DNA of 64,000 nucleotides from Vagococcus silagei (GTDB lineage Bacteria; Bacillota; Bacilli; Lactobacillales; Vagococcaceae), in NCBI RefSeq assembly GCF_004795745.1, contig NZ_SDGV01000001.1:1-64000 (forward strand), in the 5' to 3' direction. This document shows, piece after piece, positions 24,342-33,363 of the stretch. The notes beneath the pieces were generated by a model that was not told the DNA's origin, searched no databases, and worked only from the letters and a program-made list of their open reading frames with translations. Within the stretch, counting starts at the first letter, position 1. Each line of letters starts with the position of its first letter. The position numbers and the translations under genes are program-made.

Positions 24342-25349
24342 TTAATAAAGTAAACCGATTAAATCTTCTGAGGTGATATTACCGAAGTATTTCTTCACAT
24401 CAATTTTTTTAACTGCCGCTTCAAGTGATTCGCGATCATATTGAACTCCAGTTAAAACTTCTTCAACATCTTTGATTTCACCTAAACCAAAGAAGTCACC
24501 AAAAATTTTAATGTCTTGAATTACACCTTTTGAGACATTCATTTTCGCTTCAATTGAACCAATTGGGAAACGATGGCGACGTGTTAAGTCAAACTCAGGT
24601 GAACGACCATAGTTCCAATTCCAATTACGGTATAACTCGTCAGAAATTTCATTGATTCGTTTCCAATCGTCTTCAGTTAAATAATAAGTTTGCACATCTT
24701 CTTCACTGGCAACATCAAAGATTTTCAATAAAATTTCTTTTCTAAAATCTTTTGTTGACATATTTTGATGTTCATCTGAAAGATACGGTTTAATATTTGT
24801 GACACGTGAACGGATTGATTTAATTCCTTTTGATTCGATTTTATCTTTACGCACTTTAAGAGCATTCACGACTTCATTAATATCACTGTCAAACATCAAT
24901 GTCCCATGAGCAAACATGCGGCCATTAGTTGCGTACATTGCGTTACCTGAGAATTTCTTGTCGTCAATTACTAAATCATTACGCCCTTTTAATTCAGCAC
25001 CTTCAACACCCATCTCATGCAAAGCATCAACAATTGGTTGTGTCAGCTTAGCAAAGTTTCGGAACGATTCACCATCATCCGGCATAATAAAACTAAAATT
25101 TAAATTCCCTTCATCATGGTAAACTGCACCGCCACCGCTTAAACGGCGAACAACATGGATGCCTTCCGCTTCGACATATTCTGTATTAATTTCTTCAATT
25201 GTATTTTGATTACGGCCAATAATAATTGACGGCTCATTAATATAAAAAAGTAAAATCGGTTCGTCGACCGGCATCTCTTGGACGAGATATGTTTCAATCG
25301 CTAAATTAATTCGTGGGTCTGTAATTTCTTCATTAGATACAAAAATCAT
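24342..25349 (-). CDS. lplA: Lipoate-protein ligase A
   Basis: A 335-residue enzyme that activates lipoate with ATP and attaches it to 2-oxoacid dehydrogenase or glycine-cleavage proteins. RRLSGGGAVYHDEGNLNFSF (near 70-90) and the catalytic-lysine region DDKKFSGNAMY are characteristic, and an accessory C-terminal domain is present. The ATG at 25349 has AGGAG 8 bases upstream. It is a single transcription unit between terminators. Its presence implies lipoate scavenging rather than only synthesis. Confidence 0.93.
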   Translation of the reverse strand: MIFVSNEEITDPRINLAIETYLVQEMPVDEPILLFYINEPSIIIGRNQNTIEEINTEYVEAEGIHVVRRLSGGGAVYHDEGNLNFSFIMPDDGESFRNFAKLTQPIVDALHEMGVEGAELKGRNDLVIDDKKFSGNAMYATNGRMFAHGTLMFDSDINEVVNALKVRKDKIESKGIKSIRSRVTNIKPYLSDEHQNMSTKDFRKEILLKIFDVASEEDVQTYYLTEDDWKRINEISDELYRNWNWNYGRSPEFDLTRRHRFPIGSIEAKMNVSKGVIQDIKIFGDFFGLGEIKDVEEVLTGVQYDRESLEAAVKKIDVKKYFGNITSEDLIGLLY

Positions 25350-25513
25350 TTCATCCGCTCCTAGCATTCCGTTAATTATTCTACATCTCATACTTTACGA
25401 CTCGTAACATTTTTTCACAATTATTTTAACTTTTTCGCTTAAATAAGGTAGCTTATTGTGGAATAAATCTAGAAATTCCATACAATTTTGTTTCTTTGTG
25501 AAATGCAGAATTA

Positions 25514-25553
25514 AAAAAATACTGAGACAAAGTAAACTTCCTTCATCTCAGTT
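25514..25553 (-). terminator. Probable terminator after pepA
   Basis: ACTGAGA (25522) pairs with TCTCAGT (to 25553), with a long loop and seven A on the left, giving T7 in the minus transcript. It follows the pepA stop by 12 bases. Confidence 0.6.
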
Positions 25554-25565
25554 AATTTAGCCTAA

Positions 25566-26651
25566 TTAATAACCTTTAATTTTTGCGACTGTTTCGCTGT
25601 CCAAACGTTTCACAACTTCAGTCACAAGCTTAACTGTATTTAAGTAGTCATCTTCGTGAATAATTGAAGTATGCGAATGTAAGTAGCGCGTCGCAACAGT
25701 AATCGCTAAAGCAGGAACACCATCACGTGTTAAGTGTTGCATACCAGCATCAGTTCCACCACCAGTAATCACCGTATATTGGAAAGGAATCTCTAACTCT
25801 TCTGCCACTTCAATCACGAAATCACGTAATTTACGATGTGGAATCATTGATGCATCAAAGATAATAATTTGTGGTCCTTTACCTAATACTGAGTCAGCTT
25901 CTTTAGGTGTCATTCCTGGAGTATCGCCAGCTGTACCAGTATCTAAAGCAAATGCAATCTCTGGATTAACTAAATGCGTACTTGTACGTGCACCACGTAA
26001 ACCGACTTCTTCTTGAACGTTACTGCCCGCAAATAGAATGTTTGGGTGGCCTTCTTGAGCCAAGTTTTCTAATACTTTTAATGAAACGGCTGTCCCAATA
26101 CGATTATCCCAAGCTTTCGCTAATAGATATTTTGAGCCATTTAAACGTTGGTAGTTAATATATGGCGTCACCATGTCACCAGGTTTAATGCCCCATTCTT
26201 TTGCTTCTTCGTCACTGCTTGCACCAATATCAATAAACATATCTTTAATATCATAAGGTTGTTTACGAGCTTCAGCAGATAAAACGTGTGGTGGTTTTGA
26301 ACCGATCACACCATGAATTTCAGCACCTTTACCTGTGGTAATCGTCACTTGTTGAGCCAACATCACTTGACCCCACCAGCCACCTAATGTTTGGAATTCG
26401 ATAAAGCCTTTTTCAGTAATTTTAGTCACCATAAAACCGACTTCATCCATGTGACCAGAAATTAAGACTTTCGGTCCTTCTTTGTCACCAATGTGACGCG
26501 CATTAATCCCACCTAAGCCGTCAAAAACAATTTTATCTGCATAAGGTTCAGCGTATTTTTTAAAAACGGCACGGACTTGGTCTTCAGTACCAGGTACTCC
26601 GTTAGCATCTGTTAATTCTTGTAGAAATAATTCATCTTTTTTTTCTAACAT
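25566..26651 (-). CDS. pepA: Glutamyl aminopeptidase, M42 family
   Basis: A 361-residue metallopeptidase. Metal ligands are visible in [33 protein letters not shown] and the C-terminal HSHTSI. The family forms large cytosolic shells that trim acidic or other N-terminal residues from peptides; in lactic bacteria PepA is Glu/Asp-specific. The likely start is the ATG at 26651 (AGAGG 8 bases upstream); GTG and ATG codons just upstream overlap the ribosome site. With Opp and PepT it fits a peptide-using organism. Confidence 0.93.
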   Translation of the reverse strand: MLEKKDELFLQELTDANGVPGTEDQVRAVFKKYAEPYADKIVFDGLGGINARHIGDKEGPKVLISGHMDEVGFMVTKITEKGFIEFQTLGGWWGQVMLAQQVTITTGKGAEIHGVIGSKPPHVLSAEARKQPYDIKDMFIDIGASSDEEAKEWGIKPGDMVTPYINYQRLNGSKYLLAKAWDNRIGTAVSLKVLENLAQEGHPNILFAGSNVQEEVGLRGARTSTHLVNPEIAFALDTGTAGDTPGMTPKEADSVLGKGPQIIIFDASMIPHRKLRDFVIEVAEELEIPFQYTVITGGGTDAGMQHLTRDGVPALAITVATRYLHSHTSIIHEDDYLNTVKLVTEVVKRLDSETVAKIKGY

Positions 26652-26698
26652 ATTCATCACCTCTCTGTTTTGATTGCATCCAGTATAGCATTTTATTT

Positions 26699-29275
26699 TT
26701 ATTTTTTCTTATTTCTTTGCCAGCGTTGATAAAAAATTAACACTAACGCACAGAGAATACTCGCAAAACTAATCATCGTACCTAGCCAAAATGATTTTGA
26801 AACGTAATTCATTTTGATATCATGTTTACCAGTTGTTAGTTCCAAACTTGAAAACTCTCTTAAAATTGGTTTCAACTCTGTTTTTTTCCCATCCACTAAG
26901 ACACGCCAATTTGTATCATAGGGAATCGATAGATATAAAGTTTTCTCTTTTTCATCAGTTACGTTAACGTTGCCTTCCCACGACCCTCGCTGTCCACGGG
27001 TAAATTGCAGACTTTGCTGTTTTTCTTTATCAATTAACTCATCAAATTTAGATTGATCTAAAGTCGCCCAATACATTTGATAAGTGTCTAAGGGTTTCTT
27101 AGCTTTTAAAGTCAATTTAATTTCAGTTCCGGCACGATAAGAACCCAAATTAAATAATTGATTTTTTAAAATCAATAAATCAGATTGCACTGGTTGATGA
27201 TTAATTGACAACTGACTAATATCTTCCCAGTCAACGTATGGTAAATATAGATAAATTGTCCCCTCACTTTGTGTCACACCTGAAATAACCGTCGTTAATT
27301 CATCTTTTTGAATATCTGATTTAATCAGTGGTGCAAAATATGGCGTGAGACTTGGCGAGATACCTTGTAAAATGCGTTCCTGATTTATTAACACTTCGCG
27401 ACGAACAAGTTTCGTTTTTTGTAAGTCCTCAGGTACTAAAAAACCAATGCCTACAGCTTCAGGATTTAAATATCGATTCATCTCATAGACTTCACCAAGT
27501 TTAGTTTTATTTGGTATTTGCTTTGCGGAAACCGTATAACCAACATTTAACATCAAGTTTGCGACTGATGACTCATCAACATAAGAGAAACGACGTTCAT
27601 TCAGTGCATACAGCCCCATGTCTTCTAGTGTCCGTTGCACACCCGATTCGAGTGTTGAGGTATAACTCGAAACCCCAGCATAACCGAAAAGTAGTGGGTT
27701 ATTATAACCATTATTTTTCTCCGCATAGCCACTTTTTTGGAAAGGTACACGATGATTAATTCGCGTTAAAGCTTCTGGTTTTGTCTGTAGTCCATTTAAA
27801 ACCTTCTCTTGTTCACGATACATGCGTTCATAGGTTGCTTGATTACCAAAAGGAATGTCTTTCATTGAGAACCATAGATTGCCCCCCAATTCCATCATTA
27901 CTAAAAAGACCACGACACTCATTTTAAGAGTATTAGGTTTCTTAATACTCATTGGTAGGATGATTAAAAACAACAAACTAGCAAGAATCGATAAATAAAA
28001 TGTTTTGTTGGTTAATAAGTAAGCTTGACCATGTGTGATATTTAAAAAGATTTGACCAATACTTAGTAGCACGATATAAACAATTGTCCCTAAACGTAAA
28101 CGTTGATAAACTAATTGTTGATCAGGGTTTTCTTTCGCATATAGAAATGTTTCATACGCTAGTTTAATCAATAAAAAACTAAAGATAAAAGCATTACGAT
28201 ACGGGAAACCCGCTGGACTTTGGAACATGTGCCAAATTGTATTGAAGCCTTCAAGTAAAAAACTAAAATAGACAAAAATCAAAAGACCTGCCATGGCTTT
28301 TTTCTTCCGTTTCGGCACATTCGGTAAAAAGAAATAAACAAAAAAGAGGAGCCAAATAAAGACGCCTGAATAAATCATTGGCAAGTGATCCAAACGAATA
28401 TCATAATTAACCGTTCCCATCCCCATCTGTGACAATGCCTCAAGTCCAAAGCGTGGCACTAGTTTGAACGTGCTTAAATCAAAACTGGATTTTCCGGTTT
28501 TCATCATTCCGACGACTGCTGGGACTAGCATAAAAGCTGTTGCTAATCCTGATAACAGCGAACTAATGATGAACAACCACCAGTCCTTACATACTACTTT
28601 AAACGAACGTCTCACACCTGGTTCCATATAATGGAGAAAATACAGGTAAGCACTATAAACAACCGCAAAAATACAAACCATGTATCCTAAATAATAATTT
28701 AAGATAATGGCTAAAAATAGCGAAATGCCGTATAAAAGGGGTTGTTTTTTTAACCATAATTTTTCTAAGCCTAAAACTAAGATTGGAAAAACAACTAAGA
28801 CGTCCAACCACATAAAATTCAAAAGATAAACGACTACGAAGCCACATAAACTATATGATAAAGAAAATGTTTGTGTAAAAAGGGATGAATCTTGATAATG
28901 TAAATCTAGATAGGTAAACATTGTAAGACCCATTAAAGCAATCTTAAGACTAATCAAACCTAAGATGACAGTCGGTAAAACTTCATAAGGAAATAATAAA
29001 GCGATAAAATTTAATGGCGACATTAAATAATAGGCAATTAACGGTTCCATCGGACCGCCTATGCCATTTGCAAATGAATAGAGTGATTCGCCCCCTTGTT
29101 CGAAGAAACGTTTAAAATTGGTTAAAAAAGGTAAATACTGCGCCCCTAAATCACTGACTAATACATTTTTATTCCCAAAAATTCCTAAACCTAAAACAGC
29201 AAAGACCGCTAAGACAGTCACTAAAGGCAAGATAAAACTTAATAGATACGCATTGTATTTTTTATTTTGTTTCAT
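26699..29275 (-). CDS. yfhO: YfhO family membrane protein
   Basis: An 858-residue protein with about twelve membrane helices in the first 550 residues and at the end, and a long extracytoplasmic part between (about residues 480-820, with [15 protein letters not shown]). Typical YfhO segments are [16 protein letters not shown] near the N-terminus and [16 protein letters not shown] near the C-terminus. In Bacillus, YfhO acts with glycosyltransferases to add sugars to wall or lipoteichoic acid; here that is inferred from the family. No glycosyltransferase partner gene is adjacent. Confidence 0.9.
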   Translation of the reverse strand: MKQNKKYNAYLLSFILPLVTVLAVFAVLGLGIFGNKNVLVSDLGAQYLPFLTNFKRFFEQGGESLYSFANGIGGPMEPLIAYYLMSPLNFIALLFPYEVLPTVILGLISLKIALMGLTMFTYLDLHYQDSSLFTQTFSLSYSLCGFVVVYLLNFMWLDVLVVFPILVLGLEKLWLKKQPLLYGISLFLAIILNYYLGYMVCIFAVVYSAYLYFLHYMEPGVRRSFKVVCKDWWLFIISSLLSGLATAFMLVPAVVGMMKTGKSSFDLSTFKLVPRFGLEALSQMGMGTVNYDIRLDHLPMIYSGVFIWLLFFVYFFLPNVPKRKKKAMAGLLIFVYFSFLLEGFNTIWHMFQSPAGFPYRNAFIFSFLLIKLAYETFLYAKENPDQQLVYQRLRLGTIVYIVLLSIGQIFLNITHGQAYLLTNKTFYLSILASLLFLIILPMSIKKPNTLKMSVVVFLVMMELGGNLWFSMKDIPFGNQATYERMYREQEKVLNGLQTKPEALTRINHRVPFQKSGYAEKNNGYNNPLLFGYAGVSSYTSTLESGVQRTLEDMGLYALNERRFSYVDESSVANLMLNVGYTVSAKQIPNKTKLGEVYEMNRYLNPEAVGIGFLVPEDLQKTKLVRREVLINQERILQGISPSLTPYFAPLIKSDIQKDELTTVISGVTQSEGTIYLYLPYVDWEDISQLSINHQPVQSDLLILKNQLFNLGSYRAGTEIKLTLKAKKPLDTYQMYWATLDQSKFDELIDKEKQQSLQFTRGQRGSWEGNVNVTDEKEKTLYLSIPYDTNWRVLVDGKKTELKPILREFSSLELTTGKHDIKMNYVSKSFWLGTMISFASILCALVLIFYQRWQRNKKK

Positions 29276-29399
29276 TAAATAGGTCCATCCTTATTTTTTA
29301 TCGTGTACTTATTATACACTATCTCGTCATTTTATCAGCATAGATTCATGATTCATAAATGACTTCGCATTTAAAGATTGAGACTGCTTCGTTTTTTAT

Positions 29400-29457
29400 C
29401 ACAAAAAAAGTTAAAAGACCAATAGAATACACTTCATTCTATTAATCTTTTAGCTTC
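29400..29457 (-). terminator. Terminator after the mannose PTS operon
   Basis: AGTTAAAAGA..AATAGAAT pairs with ATTCTATT..TCTTTTAGCT; seven A on the left give the T-run of the minus transcript. It follows manO. Confidence 0.75.
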
Positions 29458-29465
29458 TTTTGCTT

Positions 29466-29831
29466 TTAACTATTTTTTTTACGTTTAAACATTGATTTAA
29501 GGTTGCTTTTGGCTTGAACCATTTGATCACGATCTAAATATTTTCGCATCGCTTTCAAGGCTTCTTTTGCATCGGAAATGACAAAATTCAACGTCTGATT
29601 GTCATCTGTCACAATATCAAAACTACGAATATATTTTCCTCTAAACATAATTTGCGCCCGCACTTGGACAATGTTTTGCCATGGAATTTGAATATAACCC
29701 GCGCCATTACTCGCACGAAATTCAACTCCATTATTGCCAATCGCTAAGACACCAGTTTTAGGATTAATTGGATTTAAAAAAGAATTTGCTTTGATTGCGT
29801 AATCAACGGTTGTATTTAAACTTTCGACCAT
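29466..29831 (-). CDS. manO: DUF956 family protein, ManO-like
   Basis: A 121-residue protein with the DUF956 pattern (ESLNTTVDYAIKANSFL, GVEFRASNGAGYIQIPW and a basic tail). ManO genes accompany mannose-type PTS operons in lactic bacteria and are thought to modulate them. The ATG at 29831 has GGAGGG 6 bases upstream. It is the last gene after the IID gene, 128 bases downstream, on the same strand. Confidence 0.87.
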   Translation of the reverse strand: MVESLNTTVDYAIKANSFLNPINPKTGVLAIGNNGVEFRASNGAGYIQIPWQNIVQVRAQIMFRGKYIRSFDIVTDDNQTLNFVISDAKEALKAMRKYLDRDQMVQAKSNLKSMFKRKKNS

Positions 29832-29959
29832 AAACATCCCTCCAATATCTCTATCATAACAGAAAATGATGAAGCAAGACGTGTTGATTTGCTTCATCAT
29901 TCAATTTTTTTGATTGATCACAAATTGCTGTGGGACAATTGATGATTGTTTTAATTATT

Positions 29960-30904
29960 TTATGCAAAAATGCCTAGTGCATAACCGATGATCCCAACTA
30001 CGAATAAACCGAAAATAATTGTAATTGGACTTACTTTTTTCTTAAGTAACCACATACAACCTAAAGTTAATAGTAATGGCATAAGACCAGGAATTAATTG
30101 GTCAAACATGTCACCTAATGTCATGATTTTTTGAGGATTTACATTTGAGCCACCATTAATTTGGTTGATGACTTCACGGATTTGATTCACGTTTAATTTA
30201 CCATCATTGGCAGCTTCGATCATGCCGCTAAAATTCACTAATGATTTTTTATCAACATCAACTTTTGATAAGACCATTGGGAAATTCATTGTTGTCCATC
30301 GTGGTACCAGTACCCCCATGATAAACATCCCTAAAATTGAAGCACCTTGGGTAATTTTTTGCATTACGCCACCACTTAAATCTTGAGTGATATTAGAACC
30401 TTGACGATAGCCTAATTCTTGTGTGTACCATAAGAATGCCATACGAATAACGTTCCATGCTAAGAAGAAAACTAATGGTCCTAAGATACTACCTTGTAAA
30501 GCAAGTGAAGCGGCAAAGGCACCGATTACTGGACGTAATGTTCCCCAGAAAATTGGGTCACCAACACCAGCTAAAGGTCCCATCATCCCAATCTTAACCC
30601 CTTGAATGGCAGCATTATCAATCTCAACACCAGATGCTTTTTCTTCTTCAAGTGATAATGTTACCCCGATAATTGGTGCGGCAACATATGGATGGGTATT
30701 AAAGAACTCTAAGTGACGTTTTAACGCTTCAGAGCGGTCTTCTTTTGTATGATATAGTTTTTTCAATGCTGGAATCATAGCATACGCCCAACCTACGTTT
30801 TGCATACGTTCATAGTTCCATGACGCTTGTAAGAACTGACTTCTCCACCAAACATTGATACGATCTTTTTTCGTTAATTTTGTAATTGTTACTTCTTCTG
30901 TCAT
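29960..30904 (-). CDS. manN: Mannose-family PTS component IID
   Basis: A 314-residue membrane subunit. The N-terminal TKKDRINVWWRSQFLQASWN and MMGPLAGVGDPIFWGTLRP are IID signatures, and C-terminal helices (ITIIFGLFVVGIIGYALGIF) anchor it. Together with IIC it forms the channel for mannose, glucose and related sugars, and in Listeria and Lactococcus this pair is also the docking site for class IIa bacteriocins. Start ATG with GAGGAGG upstream. It is the fourth gene of the sigma-54-driven operon. Confidence 0.95.
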   Translation of the reverse strand: MTEEVTITKLTKKDRINVWWRSQFLQASWNYERMQNVGWAYAMIPALKKLYHTKEDRSEALKRHLEFFNTHPYVAAPIIGVTLSLEEEKASGVEIDNAAIQGVKIGMMGPLAGVGDPIFWGTLRPVIGAFAASLALQGSILGPLVFFLAWNVIRMAFLWYTQELGYRQGSNITQDLSGGVMQKITQGASILGMFIMGVLVPRWTTMNFPMVLSKVDVDKKSLVNFSGMIEAANDGKLNVNQIREVINQINGGSNVNPQKIMTLGDMFDQLIPGLMPLLLTLGCMWLLKKKVSPITIIFGLFVVGIIGYALGIFA

Positions 30905-30927
30905 TGTCTTTTCTCCTCCTCTTTTAA

Positions 30928-31719
30928 TTAATAATCATTTAGAATGTCATCTAATGGGTCACCTTGGCTTGGGCCAGATCCTCCACGGCCACCACCATTA
31001 AATTCAGGTGCTAATTGGATATAAATAAGTGCTAAAGCTAAACCAATTAAGCCCATTGCGATTAAATTCAATTGAGAAACAGCTGCTAATGCAAAACCAA
31101 TAAAGAAGAATGGCCATAATTTTGATGTTGCCATCATATTAATAACCATTGCGTAACCTACCGCTACGATAAAGCCACCGGCTACTGCTAATCCACCTGT
31201 AATCACATCTGGAATTGCATGTAGAGCTGACGTTACGATTTCAGGAGAAACTGAAACCACAATTGCTGCAGGAATTGCAATACGCAATCCTTGAAGCGCT
31301 AAGGCGATTAAGTGGAACATTTCCACACCTTTGAATGAGCCTTCTTGTGCTTTTTTGTCAGCACCATGAGCAAGACCAACTGTAATTGAACGAACGAAAA
31401 TTGTTAAGACCTGTCCGGCTACAGCTAATGGTATCGCTAAGGCAATCCCTTCTTCAACTGTGGCACCTTTCATTGTCACTAAAATGGCAGCTGCAACTGA
31501 TGCTAAAGCAGCATCGGGTGCTACAGCAGCACCAATATTCATCCAACCTAAAGCGATCATTTGTAATGAACCACCCAACATAATGCCTTCAGTTAAATGA
31601 CCTGTTACCAAACCAATTAAAGTACAAGCGACAATTGGTTGATGAAATTGAAATTCATCTAAAATACCTTCCATACCTGCTAGAAAGGCGACTAACACAA
31701 CTAAAATTAATGTAATCAT
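30928..31719 (-). CDS. manM: Mannose-family PTS component IIC
   Basis: A 263-residue membrane protein. GLVTGHLTEGIMLGGSLQMIALGWMNIGAAVAPD-type sequence is the IIC signature (here at about 35-70), with several further helices and a soluble Gly-rich tail (NGGGRGGSGPSQGDPLDD) that is common in the mannose/sorbose IIC group of Lactobacillales. It forms the transport pore with IID, 23 bases downstream. Confidence 0.95.
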   Translation of the reverse strand: MITLILVVLVAFLAGMEGILDEFQFHQPIVACTLIGLVTGHLTEGIMLGGSLQMIALGWMNIGAAVAPDAALASVAAAILVTMKGATVEEGIALAIPLAVAGQVLTIFVRSITVGLAHGADKKAQEGSFKGVEMFHLIALALQGLRIAIPAAIVVSVSPEIVTSALHAIPDVITGGLAVAGGFIVAVGYAMVINMMATSKLWPFFFIGFALAAVSQLNLIAMGLIGLALALIYIQLAPEFNGGGRGGSGPSQGDPLDDILNDY

Positions 31720-31737
31720 TATTATTGCTCCTCCTTT

Positions 31738-32694
31738 TTATTTCATTAATCCTGATTTTTCTAATAATTCCCACAGATTTTTTGAAGCATCACTTGGTAC
31801 TTTACGAACGTCAAAAGTAATACCATGTCCTTTTAACGTTTCAAATGCTTCCACATCTTCTTTGTTGACTGAAAGAACGTTGTTCACCATGACTTTTCCT
31901 TCTGAATGGGCCATTGAACCAACATTGACTTCTTTTAAGTCAACACCTAACTCAACCGCACGCGCAACGTCTTCAGGATTTTCAAATAATAATAAAGCTT
32001 TCGTACGACCAAAACGAGGATCTTTCCAAATATCCGCTAATTTTTGGACAGGAATCACGTTTGCTTTAACTCCTGGGGGAGAAGCTTGTGTGATTAAGGT
32101 TTTACGTAAATTGTCGCCGGCAACATTATCACTCACGACAATAATACGTGTTGGATTCACTGATTTAGTCCAAGCTGTTGCCACTTGTCCATGAAGTAAA
32201 CGAGAATCAATACGCGCCAAGACCACACTCATTTGTCCTTCAGTAGGTAATGACGTATCTTGCGCAGCCTCTTTCTTAGCTTCTGGTGCTTTTTCTAATG
32301 ATTCTGGGCGTACTTTTACGCCTTCTTTAGCTGTTTCAATAATGTGTGCTGCAATATCATGTGCTTTTTCCATTGTGAAACGAGACGCATAAGCTTCGAT
32401 TAACATTGGTAAATTTAGACCACTGACAATTGCCCAGTTGTCTTTATGTTCTTCAAACAAAGTATTAGCTTGATTGAATGGAGTGCCTCCCCATAAATCA
32501 ACGAGAAATAGCACTTCATCTTGACTATCAAAAGAAGCAATTGCTGTTTCAATTTTTGCTTTCACATTTTCAGGGCCTTCGCTGGGCATTAACGTAATAG
32601 CTTGAACATTCTCTTGTTCGCCAAAAATCATTGTTCCTGATTGCATAATACCTTCAGCAAATTCGCCATGACTTGCGATTATAATTCCTACCAT
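31738..32694 (-). CDS. manL: Mannose-family PTS component IIAB
   Basis: A 318-residue phosphotransfer protein. The IIA domain (about 1-125) has phosphorylated His9 in IIASHGEFA and VDLWGGTPFN; a linker rich in Glu/Ala (about 128-152) leads to the IIB domain (about 155-318) with His169 in ARIDSRLLHGQVATAW. It accepts phosphate from HPr and passes it to incoming sugar via IIC/IID. GAGG ribosome site. It is downstream of a separate IIB gene, so the operon encodes two IIB domains. Confidence 0.95.
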   Translation of the reverse strand: MVGIIIASHGEFAEGIMQSGTMIFGEQENVQAITLMPSEGPENVKAKIETAIASFDSQDEVLFLVDLWGGTPFNQANTLFEEHKDNWAIVSGLNLPMLIEAYASRFTMEKAHDIAAHIIETAKEGVKVRPESLEKAPEAKKEAAQDTSLPTEGQMSVVLARIDSRLLHGQVATAWTKSVNPTRIIVVSDNVAGDNLRKTLITQASPPGVKANVIPVQKLADIWKDPRFGRTKALLLFENPEDVARAVELGVDLKEVNVGSMAHSEGKVMVNNVLSVNKEDVEAFETLKGHGITFDVRKVPSDASKNLWELLEKSGLMK

Positions 32695-32714
32695 GCTGTA
32701 AACCTCCTAATTTT

Positions 32715-33212
32715 TTAAATCAACTTCTCTTTTTTTAACACTTGCATTAAATCAATCGAATTATCTGCAACAACTTTACGGATTTCAATTTTAATACCAG
32801 CTTGGCTCAAAAATTTGAAATCCTCGCAATCTTGCGTGTCGACCGCCACTGCGTTGGTTATCATTTTTTTACCTGTCTGATAACTCATGCCCCCCACGTT
32901 AATTTCTTTGATGGGAACACCTGCTTCAACGACTTGTTTGACGTCTTTCGGATTGGTAAATAATAGCATGACTTTTGCTTGAGATGTGAATAAATGAAAA
33001 TCATGAAAGACATCAATGAGTTTTTGAACCGGAATCACATTAACCTTAACGCCTGGTGGTGCTGCTTGGACGAGTAATAATTTGCGCATCTCGTCATGTG
33101 CGACACTATCGCTGACAACTAAAATTCGATTGACTTGATAATGCTTGGTCCAAACAGTTGCCACTTGACCATGAATCAGTCGATCATCTATTCGAACTAA
33201 GCGAATATCCAT
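32715..33212 (-). CDS. Stand-alone mannose-family PTS component IIB
   Basis: A 165-residue IIB protein with the phosphorylated His14 in RLVRIDDRLIHGQVATVW and the PPGVKVNVIPVQKLIDV segment, aligning with the IIB half of the downstream ManL. It is the first gene after the sigma-54 promoter at 33249-33265. Because ManL has its own IIB domain, this one is extra: it may serve transport or signal by phosphorylating ManR. Ribosome site AAGGAGGG. Confidence 0.92.
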   Translation of the reverse strand: MDIRLVRIDDRLIHGQVATVWTKHYQVNRILVVSDSVAHDEMRKLLLVQAAPPGVKVNVIPVQKLIDVFHDFHLFTSQAKVMLLFTNPKDVKQVVEAGVPIKEINVGGMSYQTGKKMITNAVAVDTQDCEDFKFLSQAGIKIEIRKVVADNSIDLMQVLKKEKLI

Positions 33213-33248
33213 ACTTTCCCTCCTTTTTTTATTTATTACTTATTTATA

Positions 33249-33265
33249 TGCAATTTCCGTGCCAA
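33249..33265 (-). promoter_or_regulatory. Sigma-54 promoter of the mannose PTS operon
   Basis: On the minus strand the sequence is TTGGCACGGAAATTGCA, matching the -24/-12 consensus TGGCAC-N5-TTGCA at all key positions. It ends about 37 bases before the first gene. ManR, encoded just upstream, has the GAFTGA sigma-54 contact motif and is the expected activator. Confidence 0.92.
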
Positions 33266-33316
33266 AAAATAATAATACGCTAAAAGTCAATAAAACCAAC
33301 ATTTCTAAATAAGAAA

Positions 33317-33358
33317 ACACAACAAAAGATACACTCGTTAGTGTATCTTTTGTTGTGT
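33317..33358 (-). terminator. 18-bp perfect palindrome: ManR terminator and candidate ManR enhancer
   Basis: Arms at 33317-33334 and 33341-33358 (ACACAACAAAAGATACAC and complement, loop TCGTTA) match without mismatch. It begins six bases after the manR stop, so it can terminate that transcript, although its T-run is only moderate. Its centre lies about 85 bases upstream of the sigma-54 -24 element, a normal enhancer distance, and it contains the GATACAC/GTGTATC motif found again before manR. Confidence 0.7.
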
Positions 33359-33363
33359 ATCGC

